From contig JACVTC010000036.1 of NCBI GenBank assembly GCA_016946835.1, forward strand, positions 1,087,501-1,132,500: 45,000 bases of DNA, given 5' to 3'. A program made the position numbers and the translations under genes. The notes below the pieces were generated by a model. The model saw only the letters and a list, made by a program, of their open reading frames with translations. It was not told where the DNA came from and searched no databases. Every line of letters begins with the position of its first letter. The stretch's first letter is position 1. The stretch is from Neocallimastix lanati (nom. inval.) (lineage: Eukaryota; Neocallimastigomycota; Neocallimastigomycetes; Neocallimastigales; Neocallimastigaceae). Below are positions 1 through 12,100 of this stretch, in pieces.

Positions 1-180
1 TTTTTATCTAATATTTTAAATAAATTTTATATAATACAAAAATCTTTTTTACTCAGGAGCATTATATTTAACTTGATAAGGAAAGATTATTTGAAAATTT
101 AATTATAAATATTAAATTAAAACTTTTTTTTAGTAATAGTAATAATAACAATAACATTTTTAAACATAAATTTCTATTAA
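1..180. repeat. Left terminal inverted repeat of the MULE
   Basis: The reverse complement of this segment matches 4388-4560. The best block, 84-122 against 4448-4486, is identical over 39 bp. The segment around 38-75 also pairs with 4480-4520 with a few substitutions. The outer limit lies at or before base 1. Confidence 0.75.
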
Positions 181-765
181 AAAATAAATAAATTATTTTA
201 GATATTTATATTATACAAATCTAATAAACTAACAAAAAGAGCATTACTATTTTTACAAATAGTAAAATTTTTTTAGAAAGCCTGATAGAAATAATTTAAA
301 ATATTAATTATTTTCTTTTATAAGTATTATAATACTTAAATATCATTATATATATTTAAAATGTATATTTGAATATTTATTAAAAATATGAAATATACAT
401 TAAATATATTTTTAAAAAATATATTAATTTAATAATTGGTTTATTTTATAAAAATTATTTATTTATTTATTAATTTACTACAATATAAAATAAAAATAAT
501 GCGAAATGCAATACATTCATATTTTTAATATTTTATAATACTAATATATAATAATAAAGACATCTTTTAATTTTATTTAATAATATTTAATAAAGTAAAA
601 AAATATTTAAAATAAATTTATAAAAAAAAATTTTTTTTAATATTTTTAAGCTAACCCTATCAATAAATATTAAATAAATTTCAATATTGAATTTCTTATT
701 AAATAAAAAAATTTAATTTTCAATTAATTGTAATTATGATTTTGAAAGGATTTTAATAATTATTT
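181..765. other. A+T-rich subterminal DNA, no gene seen
   Basis: Stop-rich A+T sequence between the left inverted repeat and the 3' end of the transposase gene. Presumably this is the noncoding flank inside the transposon. Nothing else is recognisable. Confidence 0.5.
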
Positions 766-2227
766 TTATTTTGTTTTATTAAAATTAATGATTTCATTAT
801 TCAATCTAATTAAACAATTAAACCAATTTTCGATGATATCATTTTTACTACATCCAATATTTTTTAATTCGGCTTCCATATTTTTATAATATTCAACTAA
901 AATATTAATGTCATTGACCCTTTCTGATATTCTGCTCTTTTTTCTCCAAATTCCTTTAATTCTCATATGGTAATCATAGTAAGATTTGGATTCTTCAAAT
1001 TGTATTGTATATATTAATTTATAAAATGAAGGCTTTTTTACAAATAAATTTTTTAAATAACTGTTATAAGATTCTGAAGCATTATTTGTTATGTGGTCTA
1101 TATTATTGTAATAATTCCAATATTTTATATTATAGATATTTAGAAATGTTTTCTCAAAATAATCTAAAAAATTCAAAAATTGGGAACAGGTAGATTTATA
1201 TCTCATACATGTATTTTTAATTTTATTAAAAATATCAGGTATGTATTCAATATTAATAAAACATAAATTAGAAATCGCTTTATAATAAGTATTTAAAATA
1301 TTATGATCTTTCACTTCCTTGTAACATAATTTATTTTTTTTTTGTCATTAATAATCTTTTATAATGCCAAAAATAATATTTAATATTTATATTGGGAAAA
1401 ATATTTTCCACTGCATTAAATATTCCTTTTTCAAAATCACAATGAAAAATTTTTTCTGAGAAATTAATATTTGCATTATATTTAATTATATTTTTTTTTA
1501 TTTCATTAAATAATATTTCGTAAGTTGTTTGTTCTTTGTTTTTTAATATTGACATGGAAGTAGTGTAAAAACAATTTAATTCTGTAACATAAGTTCTGGT
1601 AATGAATACTTGATAACTATTAGTTGGAGCTATTAAAAATGTACCATCAGCAAATATATGTTTATTCTCCATAAATAATTTTGCTTGGAATGGTGATTGA
1701 AAAATTATTATATTAGAATTTTTGAATATCATAAAGTATTCACCTCTTATTGTTTTATAATATTCAGATACATTAGGAACTTCATCAAATGTTTTTACAT
1801 TAGGAAATAATTGTTTGTTTTTATATCTTGTTATTTGGGATTTAATTGTTTTATATTCAGGGCATATATATCCTATTTCTTGAGAAATTTTATCAAATAT
1901 GCGTTTTGATTTTATATCAGAAGGAATCAAACTTTTTTTTATTTCATCTTTAATTTTATGTTTTATTAATGATTTGGATGCATTAATTTCATTACCAGGA
2001 TGATTATGTGAAGAATCATAATTTAAAACCTCTTTATTATCATTTAAAATAATAAAAGACTTACATTTATTTAATGTTTTATATTCTGTACATCTATATA
2101 TTTTTGTATTATCTTTTTTTAATTTTGAAAAATTATATTTAAAATTTCGATCTATAATTATTTGCTCTTTTCCTCGATTTGTTTCACTTATATCAATTTT
2201 TAGATTTCCCTCCATCAAAATTTTCAA
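766..2227 (-). pseudogene. FLYWCH zinc finger + MULE transposase, frameshifted
   Basis: Two minus-strand reading frames form one transposase of about 487 residues. The N-terminal part (2227-1331, 298 residues) has a FLYWCH-type finger, with Cys46, Cys55 and an HNH at residues 74-76. It then has the MULE catalytic core with Asp194 in a DGTF motif, Asp264 in a DFE motif, and a YFWHYK segment near 285-290 where the family has its conserved C-x-FH. That frame stops at a TAA right after a 10-A run (plus-strand T run about 1334-1343). The other frame continues without a gap and runs to 766, carrying a NN-SESYN motif whose Glu fits the third catalytic acid. The first frame alone lacks that Glu and is presumably inactive. 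A 1-base indel in the A run explains the break: a real mutation, a sequencing error, or less likely slippage during translation. Being inside inverted repeats supports a transposon gene, not a domesticated one. Confidence 0.85.
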
Positions 2228-2299
2228 TATAAATATTAATAAATATGAAAATATTTATTTTTTATTTTTTATTTAATATGTATTTTCAATTTTTTTTAA

Positions 2300-2660
2300 A
2301 AATTACAGTTATAAATATAAATAAATATGAAAATATTTTATTTTATTTCAAGAAAATTACTAAAAAAATATTTATCTTTTTTTTTTTTTATTTTATTTTT
2401 TCATTATAAAATAAAATATTTATTTAATTATTATTTATTTATATAATAAAAAATTACAGTTATAAATATAAATAAATATGAAAATATTTTATTTTATTTC
2501 AAGAAAATTACTAAAAAAATATTTATCTTTTCTTTTTTTTATTTTATTTTTTTATTATAAAATAAAATATTTATTTAATTATTATTTATTTATTTATTTA
2601 TTTAATAAAAAATTACAGTTATAAATATAAATAAAAATGAAAATATTTTATTTTATTTTT
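2300..2660. repeat. Tandem repeat, about 150-159 bp period, 2.3 copies
   Basis: The word ATTACAGTTATAAATATAAA starts near 2303, 2453 and 2612. The following sequence repeats almost exactly (including a TTCAAGAAAATTAC word) for the first two copies, and the third is cut short. The repeat sits between the 5' end of the transposase gene and the nested inverted repeat, as subterminal repeats often do in DNA transposons. Confidence 0.75.
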
Positions 2661-2975
2661 TTTGAATTTTATTTTTTTAATCTTTTTTATTTTTTTTATT
2701 TTTTTTTTATTTTTTTATTTTTTTATTTTTTTTATTTTTTTATTTTTTTATTTTTTTATTTTTTTATTTTTTTTATTTTTTTATTTTTTTATTTTTTTAT
2801 TTTTTTATTTTTTATTATCAAATATATATTAAATTAAATTATTATAAAATAAAATATTTATTTAATTATTATTTAATTATTTATTTATATAAAAAAATTT
2901 ATATATAATACGCCATCTCAAAAAACATGTGGCTTATAAATATTCACGTGCGGTTCCGAAACGCGCTCTCCCCGT
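2640..2975. repeat. Left arm of nested inverted repeat
   Basis: The arm begins in a T-rich (TTTTTTA)n tract (2660-2815). It ends in a G+C-richer tip with the words ATACGCCATCTC, ATGTGGCTTA and CACGTGCGGTTCCGAAA. Its reverse complement matches 4146-4390 closely, including the order of the A+T-rich and G+C-richer blocks. The reading frame at 2637-2837 is only the translated T-rich repeat. Confidence 0.75.
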
Positions 2976-4145
2976 GTATTGAATATTAAATATTAAATAT
3001 TATAATTAATAATAAATTTTGCATTTTGGAATATGGCTTTAAAAATACAAATAAATTTTCATTTCGGAACGTGGCTTATATTATTTTTTATAAAACTTTT
3101 TATATATTAATATAATATTTAAAACATTAAAATAAAATGGCACATAGAATTTCTTTGAAAAAATAATTAATAAAAATATTTAAAATGTGATGTATTTCAA
3201 AAAAAATTAAAGATTTATAAATATATTTAATTCGACATATTCTGAAAATTTTTATTTATTTAATAATTTATTCATTTATTTAATAATAATATTTAGTAAT
3301 AATTTTTTTTAATAATATTATTATTAAAATTTATAATAAATGTTAAAATTTTTTTATGGTCAATTATATATTCTTTTTATTTTATATTGATCTTTATGAA
3401 TGTGTATCATTTCTCAATTCTGTATTTTGCAATGTGGCTTTAAAATATTTTAATTAATTGCCACATTATATCATTTTTTTAACCAATAAATCAATAATTA
3501 AATTATTAAATAAATAAAAAAAATCATTTATAAAGTCTTTTAAATATTTTATTATTATAAAATATTTTATTATAAAATATTTAAATAAAAATAAATAGTA
3601 AATAATAAATAGTAAATAATAAATAGTAAATAATAAATAATTAATTAATAAATAAATAAATAAATAAATAAATTTTATTTTTCTTATTAAAAAAAAATGA
3701 ATAATTAACACTAATTTTTTATTCAGAATAAATATAAATATTTCATATTAATCAATAAAAAATATTTTCATATATATTTTCATATTACTGATATATTAAA
3801 AAATTATATATTATTTATTCTGAATAATAAATATTATATATATAGAATGTCAATATTTTATATAGTTATTTTTATTATTAAAACCAATATCAATATTATA
3901 TAGTTATTTTTATTATTACTTTCAATATCAATATTTTATTGTTCTTTTTTATTATTAATATCAATATTAATTTATTAAAATTTTAATAATAAAATTACGA
4001 TAAAATAATAAAACATTTTTAACATATTTTTTTTTTATTTAATATTATTTATTTATTTATTAATTTTATTTATTTATTTGTTTATTTTTTAAAAATATTT
4101 AAGCCACATTTAATGAAATACACACTTCCCGATCTTTATATGGGG
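2976..4145. other. Interior of nested inverted-repeat element, noncoding
   Basis: No plausible gene. It contains scattered MITE-family ends: GCATTTTGGAATATGGC near 3019, CATTTCGGAACGTGGC near 3060, TTTTGCAATGTGGC near 3424 and GCCACATTTAATGAAAT near 4104. Short repeats such as ATAGTTATTTTTATTATT (3850-3915) and TAAATAG units (3590-3640) also occur. The nested element therefore looks built from several generations of the same repeat family. Confidence 0.5.
3019..3335 (+). repeat. Repeat copy inverted relative to 5515-5835
   Basis: About 300 bp match the reverse complement of 5515-5835. Both copies carry two successive GCATTTCGGAATGTGGC-type ends about 35 bp apart, then the words AAAATGGCACATA and AATTCG(A/C)CATATTCTGAAAA. 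Divergence is roughly one base in ten. Confidence 0.75.
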
Positions 4146-4390
4146 GATACCGCATTTCGGAACCGCACGTGAATAGATATAAGCCACATATTTTGAGATG
4201 GCGTATTATATATAAATTTTTTATATAAATAAATAATTAAATAATAATTAAATAAATATTTTATTTTATAATAATTTCATAATTTAATATATATATATAT
4301 ATTTGATAATAAAAAATAAAAAAATATAAAAATAAAAAAATAAAAAATAAAAAAATATAAAAATAAAAAAAAATAAAAAATAAAAAAGAT
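4146..4390. repeat. Right arm of nested inverted repeat
   Basis: Reverse complement of 2640-2975. It starts with the words CGCATTTCGGAACCGCACG and AAGCCACATATTTTGAGATG, then GGCGTATTATATATAAA, and ends in an (AAAAAAT)n tract that adjoins the right MULE terminus. Confidence 0.75.
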
Positions 4391-4560
4391 TAGAAAAAAT
4401 TTATGTTTAAAAATGTTATTGTTAATATTAGTATTTAAAAAAAAAAATTTTAATTTAATATTTATAATTAAATTTTCAAATAATCTATTAAGTTAAACAT
4501 AATGTTCCCGAGTAAAAAAGATTTTTGTAAAATATAAATTTTAATTAAAATATTAAAAAG
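4388..4560. repeat. Right terminal inverted repeat of the MULE
   Basis: Inverted copy of 1-180. The block 4448-4486 is identical to the complement of 84-122. The block around 4500-4530 (CCCGAGTAAAAAAGATTTTT) matches the complement of 41-60 with two changes. Confidence 0.75.
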
Positions 4561-4599
4561 GAAATAATAATTTTAAAATGAATATTTAAAAATAAAATA

Positions 4600-5135
4600 A
4601 AAAAAAATATAGAATATAATAATATAGAAGTACAAATATATAAAATAAAATAATATAAATAGTAGAAATATAAATATAAAGTACAGATTGAATAAAATAA
4701 AATAAAATAAAACAAAATAAATAGTTGAAATATAAATACATAGTACAGATTGAATAAAATAAAATAAAATAAAATAAATAGTAGAATATGTATATAAAGT
4801 ACAGATTGAATAAAATAAAATAACATAAAATAAAATAAATATTAGAATATGTATATAAAGTACAGATTGAATAAAATAAAATAAATAGTAGAATATGTAT
4901 ATAAAGTACAGATTGAATAAAATAAAATAAAATAAATAGTAGAATATGTATATAAAGTACAGATTGAATAAAATAAAATAAAATAAATAGTAGAATATGT
5001 ATATAAAGTACAGATTGAATAAAATAAAATAAAATAAATAGTAGAATATGTATATAAAGTACAGATTGAATAAAATAAAATAAAATAAATAGTAGAATAT
5101 GTATATAAAGTACAGATTGAATAAAATAAAATTAA
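4600..5135 (-). repeat. 51-bp minisatellite
   Basis: The core word AAAGTACAGATTGAATAAAA recurs at 51-bp spacing across about 4860-5125, with longer, more diverged units to the left (4680-4860). The unit holds AGTAGAATATGTATAT, the core, and an (AAAAT)2-4 tail. Because 51 is a multiple of 3, the minus strand stays open for 195 codons as a 17-residue Tyr/Phe/Ile/Leu repeat. That is a by-product of the repeat, not a credible protein. Confidence 0.85.
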
Positions 5136-5224
5136 TATTTGAATTATAATAAAAATACAAGTACTAATAAAATAAAATAAATAAAATAAATATGTGAATT
5201 ATAATAAATTGCAAGTATCAATCG

Positions 5225-5350
5225 AAACAAAATAAAATAAAATAAAATAAAATAAATAAATATGCAATGAAATAATATATAATATTATAAAATAAAATAA
5301 ATAAATATGCAATGAAATAATATATAATATTATAAAATAAAATAAATAAG
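5225..5350. repeat. 45-bp tandem repeat
   Basis: The word AATATGCAATGAAATAATAT occurs twice, 45 bp apart, each copy followed by ATATTATAAAATAAAATAAA. The minus strand stays open for the same arithmetic reason as the neighbouring minisatellite. The flanks 5136-5224 and 5351-5514 are A+T-rich without a gene. Confidence 0.7.
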
Positions 5351-5514
5351 ATATTGATATGAAATTAATATAAAAACTGAATTTAGCAACAAATAAATTA
5401 TATAATAAAGTAAATGATATAGCATATATATATGTTAACATGAATTTTATTATAATTTTTACAGTATTTTAAATTAGTGTCTATTATTATATTTCCATTT
5501 AATAAACAAACTTT

Positions 5515-5835
5515 ATTGTTAAAAAATAGTATAAAAAAAAAATATTATTAAATATTATTATTAAATAAATAAATGAATAAATTAATAAATAAATAAAAAT
5601 TTTCAGAATATGGCGAATTAAATATATTTGTAAATCATCAATTTTTTTGAAATATACACCACATTTTAAATATTTTTAATAATTATTTTTTCAAAAAAAC
5701 TATATGTGCCATTTTATTTTAATGTTTTAATTATTATATTCATATATAAAAATTTATAAGAAATAATATAAGCCACATTCCGAAATGAAATTTTATGTAA
5801 AATTATAAGGCCACATTCGGAAACGCAAAATCAAA
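5515..5835 (-). repeat. Inverted copy of the 3019-3335 repeat
   Basis: Reverse-complement match over about 300 bp to 3019-3335. The G+C-richer ends are AAGCCACATTCCGAAATG near 5770 and GGCCACATTCGGAAACGC near 5812. The two copies are about 2.2 kb apart in opposite orientation, with the minisatellite between them. Confidence 0.75.
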
Positions 5836-6289
5836 TCAAAAATCAATTCCAATTACTCAATCCAAACAATAATCAAAAATTTCAATTAATATTTCAATAA
5901 TTATTCCAAATCAAAATCAAACCCTCTTTTAAATTGTAAAGTCATACATTTTTAATATACTCTTTACAATCATAAATAAATATATAAATAATTAAATAAT
6001 TAAATAATTAAATATATAATTAAATAAAAAAAAAAAAAAAAAGTAATAAACATATTTCAATATGTAATTAAAAAAAAAAAAAAAAAAAAGAACGAATTCG
6101 TTGAAATATGGTTGAAGTGTTTAAGAGATTTAAATATTAAAATTATTAATTAAAAAATAAATAACTAATAGTAATAATATTCTATTAAAAAACAATTATA
6201 AAAAATTTATATTTTAATATTTTTTGTTAAAATAATAATAAAAATTTAATAATATTTAATAAAATAAAATGTGGTGTGTTAAATTAGAA
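5836..6289. other. A+T-rich intergenic DNA
   Basis: At 5830-5925 there is a CAA/CAAT-rich stretch that translates to a short Gln/Asn-rich peptide with a stop, perhaps decayed coding sequence. Then come an A18 run and an A20 run around 6027-6088. No complete gene is seen. Confidence 0.4.
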
Positions 6290-6765
6290 TCGAATTATTA
6301 TTTATAACCATGTTGCGAAATTTAATAATCTCATATGTCCCCCCCTATATATATATGATTATTAGAATAGATACTGAACTAATTGAGAGGGTTGTGCAAG
6401 TACTATATATTTAAGAGGGAATTACTAGTATTTGGGTACATAATTTCATGTGTCCATATAGATATATTCTACTAAATTGCAATCTTTCTAGCATTTAGTT
6501 ACGAAAATTTATGGGTTAGGTTATAAAAGTCACACTTCAAAAGGAAAATTACGAACTGGAGAAGCAGTTGGAAGTGTAGCATTAGAAAAATTCTCAGCAA
6601 TAATATGCATGTCAGAGCAGAGCGCCAATACTGAAATATTAAGTAAGGTCTTCCAGTAGGGACAATTCTGCCTTTATAAAAAGGAAGTATGTAACAACCT
6701 CAACATTCCTACTGCTCCTGAAGAAAGGGGCTAAACCTAAAGGCCGTAAACACCAGAAATATATA
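6290..6765 (+). mobile_element. G+C-richer unidentified element, possibly a retroposon
   Basis: This 475-bp block stands out from its surroundings by balanced composition (for example GTCAGAGCAGAGCGCCAATA near 6611) but has no open frame. It ends in AGGCCGTAAACACCAG followed by (TA)n. The end resembles, by eye, the 3' tails of some LINE/SINE elements, where a CTGAtGAA box is followed by a GGCC stem and GAAA, then a simple repeat. I could not define a target-site duplication, a tRNA-like head or a family. It could also be a solo LTR or decayed noncoding RNA. Confidence 0.35.
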
Positions 6766-7028
6766 TATATAAAAATCTATAATATATTATTTAAATAATA
6801 TCTAAAATTAAATGTTTTATAAACTTAAAGGTTTCATGATTCATATTAATATTATTATTTTTTTTTATTTACAAATTTATAGAAAAAAAGATCGTTCTAT
6901 TAATAATTAATTTTCTTTTTTTATCTACATATAAATTGTAATAGAAAAATAATATATTCATATTGTAATATTTTAAATCAAATTTTTAATTCAGATGTTA
7001 ATAAAAATTGTATTAAAAAATATTTTAA

Positions 7029-7071
<43 letters not shown>

Positions 7072-8884
7072 GAATTATTTTTAAATAATTTACTATATAA
7101 AAAAATATCATCAATATTTAGAAGATTGTATTATAATAAATATCTCATATATATATATTTTCATATATAGCAATTAATTCCATAATTAATTTATTTTTGT
7201 TTAATTCATTGTTATATTGACTTATTGTTTTCAAAATATTAGTAAATTCTAAATTTGAAATGGAATTTCTTATATTTTTAGTTATTTATTTTAATTAATT
7301 AATTAATTATTAATATTAATATTAATATTATTATTATTATTTTTTTAATTGTTATTTTATTATTATTTCATAATTTATTATTATTATATTTATAATTATT
7401 AATTATTAATTTTTTAATAATCATTAGCTACTATATTTATATAATTTTTGAACACTCGATTTAAAATATGATTTTTTTTTTAAAAAAAAACGTATCATAC
7501 TTTGTAATAATAAAATCAATATGATAATGTAAAATTATTAAATTTAAATTTGTAAAAAATTACAATAATAAAAAGGATAAAAGCTAACTAATAATTAGGT
7601 ATTTTGATTAAATATTAAATTAAAATAATAATATTTATTATGTTAATATTACTATTTAGTATATTTAATAATGAAAATATGAAAATCTTTCAATACGAAT
7701 TGTAAAATTTTTTGGAAATAATAAATTTCTAAAAAATGATATAGTTTAAAATAATTCACAATAATATAATTTTTTCCTATTTTTATTATTATTATACCTA
7801 ATTCATATTATTATTAGTAGTAATAGTAGTATTAGAAGCAATAGTAGTAGTGTTGTATTAGCAGTAAAAGTAGTAGTCTTATTATTAATAGTAGTAGTTT
7901 TATCATCATTATTATTATTAGTAGTAATTGTAGTAGTAGTATTATCAATTATCATTATCTTATTATTATTATTATTATTTTATTATTATTATCTTATTAT
8001 TATTAGTAGGTATTATTATATATTATATATTATTATTTATTATACTATTCTTGATAAAAATATATATATTATATATTATCTAATTCATAAAAACCATATA
8101 TAAAATTTTTAATAATTTATATAAATTTATAATTATTAATTATTGGTGAATAAATATTAATATAATAAAAAATAATTAAAAATAATATTAATTATAATTT
8201 AGCTTTTAATATTTAGATTTTTAAATAGAATTTGATTTATCAACTATGTTTTTTTATTCAGATGACATAAACAAAACATATATCTAAATAAAAAAGTAAA
8301 AATATATAGATGAACAAATATTAAATTAAATATTAAATTAATATATTTAATTCATTCATATTATAAAAAAGAAAAAATAGTAATAACATAGAATATTAAA
8401 TAAAAAAAAATAGTTTATTGGAAAGTGGAAATTAAAGTGGAAATTAATGACCTAAAATATATTAATAGAATAAATTAATTATATATATTTAATGATTATT
8501 ATTCAAAAAATATAATTTAATATATTTGTATTATAAATTTTGAAAAAAGATGAATATTGGGTATTTTCAATTTCGAATGTCTCAATTTTTAATATTAAAT
8601 ATTTTACCTATAAACAATATATATACGTTATTATGCATTGTTATCTTCAATATTTATAATTATTTTTTTTATAAAATAATAATATTAATAATTATAATTA
8701 TAATAATAATAATAATTATAATAATTATAATAATAATATATTTTCAATTTTAAATGATTCAATATTTTATTTATTATTCATTATCATCTTCAATATATAT
8801 AATTATTTTTTTATGAAAAAAAATATTATTAATATTAATAACATATTTTCAATTTTAAATGATTCAATATTTTATTTTATCTTA

Positions 8885-8921
<37 letters not shown>

Positions 8922-9092
8922 GTTTTTAATAAATATATTTCATAATTGATTATTATTCATATTTTAATACATTCTTATTATCTAATTTATATCATAATTA
9001 TTATTTTTATAAATTTTTATAGACTATTATTTTAAAGAATCTTATATTGTTTTATTTATAAAATATTTATTTAATACTAATTTTTAAATAAA

Positions 9093-9128
<36 letters not shown>

Positions 9129-9160
9129 GGTCTTTATTATATAACAAATTTAAAATGAAA
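6766..9160. other. A+T-rich intergenic DNA with simple repeats
   Basis: No gene is seen. It holds a T39 run (7032-7070), a degenerate trinucleotide tract (7795-8040), a T34 run (8887-8920) and a (TA)n tract (9097-9123). A 67-codon frame at 8550-8753 is mostly Ile from an (ATA/ATT)n tract and is not credible. Confidence 0.5.
7795..8040. repeat. Degenerate trinucleotide repeat (TAG/TAT/TTA family)
   Basis: ATTATTATTAGTAGTAATAG-like triplets continue with substitutions for about 245 bp. On the minus strand one frame reads as Asn/Thr-rich triplets (AAT, ACT, ACA) for roughly 45 codons before stops. It may be a diverged microsatellite or the relic of an Asn/Thr-rich exon. Confidence 0.6.
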
Positions 9161-12100
9161 ATTGAGTTGTTGTTATGGTACAAAAATTATTTGAATGGCA
9201 AATAGGAAAATAATATCGGGAATTTATAAAATTACAAGCAAAATTAATACTTATTATTATAAATTATTAATATTTTTATTATTAATATTTTTTTTTTTAT
9301 TTTATATATATATGAATACATTTTGATAGACAAATAATTTAATTTTAATATATTTATATTCATCTCTTTATTGAAATATATTATAAAAACGTACTCTAAT
9401 AAAATAGTTTATATTAGGCAAAAGAAAAATATATAATATAAACTTTTAAAATATGGTGATTCCTTTTTATCTACATAAATTTTTATGTAAAAGTAATATA
9501 TTTTAATTATAAATATTATACATAAAAAATTTTTTTATTTCAGATAATGTAAATGAAAATTATATTAAAAAATTTTTTTTTAAGGAATATGATTTTCTTT
9601 ATTAATTTTATATCATTAATTTATTTATATATATAATATATATATGTTTTTTTTTTCTATTTGATTTTTTAATAATATATTATAAAAATACCATAAATTA
9701 ATGTAGATTATTGTGTAATAGCAAATGTCTCATATTATTACATTTATTACCATTATCCTGGAAACAATGTACCTTAAAAAATATATATATTATAAGTAAA
9801 ACATTCTATTAGAAATAGATAAAAGATAACTGATTTATTAATTTATTTTTTTAATTGATTTATTGATACATTTTTTATTTAATTTATTGTTTTATTGTTT
9901 TATTGTTTTATTGTTTTATTGTTTTATTATTTTTTTCAAAATGCTAACGTTTGTCTTAAATTTGAAATGACTTTGTTTTCTTTATTATTTATTTATTATT
10001 TATTTATTATTTATTTATTTATTATATTTATTTATTATTTATTTATTTATTATTTATTATTTATTTATTAATTATTAATTATTATTTATTATTTAAAACA
10101 TTATCTTTTTAAAAATTATCATATTTTACCATGATATTATATTATTAATTAAATAAAAGTGGCACTAACGGTATAGATCATTAAGATATGGGGTTTATGG
10201 TACATAGATAATAATAAAAAAAAAAAAAAAAAGGAGGTAAAAAAATTTTATATATATTAAACTTTACAGTATATTCTTCTTTTATAATTTAGTCATGAAG
10301 CACATTTTCCACTAATAAAAATGAATAAAATTTTTAAATAGATATAATAGTATTTGATTTTTTATATTAATTAAAATTTACTATTTGTGGAAATATCACC
10401 ATAATTGAAATTAAATTAAGAAATTTAAAGTTAGTAGAGTGTGGATTTTCAAAATTATATATTAATATTAATCATACCGAATTGTTATTAATTTATACAA
10501 TAAAAAAAAAAAATTGAAATTTATTATAATGGCAGTAGCATATGTTATGATGGATATCCTGAAACCTAAATAAATTGCTATTCTATCATCAAATTAGTAC
10601 TTATTCAGTCAAAGAAGTAATTAATAAATTAATGAAATGCTTTCAAAATGAATTCTTTATAACTAAAATCTATATACATTATAATTTAAATAGATTAAAT
10701 ATGTGAGAATTTCATTACAAAAAAAAAAAAAAGAATTATCCATGAAATGAAATTTATGATTTATAAATGTACAAAAATGTTAAATAATTAATTTACTTAA
10801 ATAATTAGATTAGAACATTAATTATATTAATTGAAATAATAAATTTATTTTATTTTATTTTATTATATATATCCATTTATCAAAATAAATATAAAATACA
10901 AAATAAAATATAATAAAACATAATAAAGTATTTTATAATTTTTATATTTTTAGCATTTAATTTTTTTTTCCTTTTTCCTTTTTTTTTTTTTTTACCTTAT
11001 TTTTTTTCTATAATTTTATTATTCTGATTAATTTTTGGTTGACAGAATATGTTGTAAAAATAAAAAAAAAAAAGTTTAATTTCTTAAAGTTATGAATAAA
11101 TATTAATAATTAATAATTAATATAATTTAATATTAAATTTTAGAAAATTCATTTAATTATTTTAATCGTAAATTCTTTATATTCTATATAAATTCAAATT
11201 ATTTAAATTAAGTTTTGTAAATATAGATTTATATTTTTAAAACTCTAAAACTATTCATTAATTATTTAAAATACTTTTTAAATATATTCGTTCAGGCATA
11301 AATTATTAAACTATTTTTTTCTTTATTAATTAACAATTAATATAGATGTTTCTATAATTATTAACAATAACTATATTTAATTTTATATTATAATATATCA
11401 TTATTAATAAACCTTATTAATTATCATTAAAATTATATCAAAATATAACCTTTTTTTTTTTTTTTTTTTTTTATCTTGGTTTCTTATATAATATCTTATT
11501 CAATTTTTATAGCCACTTTTTTTTAATATAATATTTGAATTTAATAATAAAATTTAATATATATTATATTTTTAATTTTTTTTTTTCACATATATTATTA
11601 TTTTTCTTTTGTTAATTATATATATTAATAATATTAGTAATATTATTAATTATAGCTATATTTAATAATATTATAATTTTTTCCTAATTGTATTTACTAT
11701 TAATAATTTTAACCTATACTTTTTATATTCATCAGTATTATACTTTTTTTTTTTATTTTAATTATTATTTTTATTATTGATATTAGTATTATTAATATTA
11801 TTAAAATTTCAATAGATATAAAAAAATTCCTTTTTTTTTTCTTATTGTTCTAATAATATCATAATAATGAACAAATTATGTAATAAAAAATATAAAAAGT
11901 ACCTTTTTTTTTTATTTAAAAAATAAAATAAAATAAAATAAAATAAAATAAAATAAAATAAAATAAAATAAAATAAAATAAAATAAAATACATTTAAAAG
12001 AAAATTATTACATAAAAATTATAATCTTAAATTTTATCTTATAAATAAACTTACATTTGTTTATATTAAAAATATAAAACTTTCAATGATTATTGGTAAT

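Larger units (their letters stand above)
1..4560 (-). mobile_element. Mutator-like (MULE) DNA transposon, left end at or beyond window start
   Basis: Two long inverted repeats (about 1-180 and 4388-4560) bracket a minus-strand FLYWCH-MULE transposase. A 39-bp stretch at 84-122 is a perfect reverse complement of 4448-4486, and similarity continues on both sides with a few mismatches and small gaps. Long terminal inverted repeats are typical of MULEs. The space between the transposase and the right terminus holds tandem repeats and a second inverted-repeat structure, which looks like a later insertion. The left terminus may extend outside the window, so no target-site duplication could be checked. 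The element is probably inactive, because the transposase frame is broken. Confidence 0.7.

Noticed and set aside
2637-2837. 66-codon Phe-rich frame
   Set aside because: Translation of the (TTTTTTA)n part of an inverted-repeat arm.
4600-5135. CRISPR-like array
   Set aside because: Units are contiguous and have no unique spacers; the host is clearly eukaryotic.
4573-5160. 195-codon minus-strand frame with 17-residue repeats
   Set aside because: Product of a 51-bp minisatellite whose unit is a multiple of three; the sequence is only Tyr/Phe/Ile/Leu/Asn and has no start context.
7795-8040. Asn/Thr-rich exon on the minus strand
   Set aside because: Looks like a degenerate triplet repeat; stops close it after about 45 codons and no splice sites or neighbours support it.
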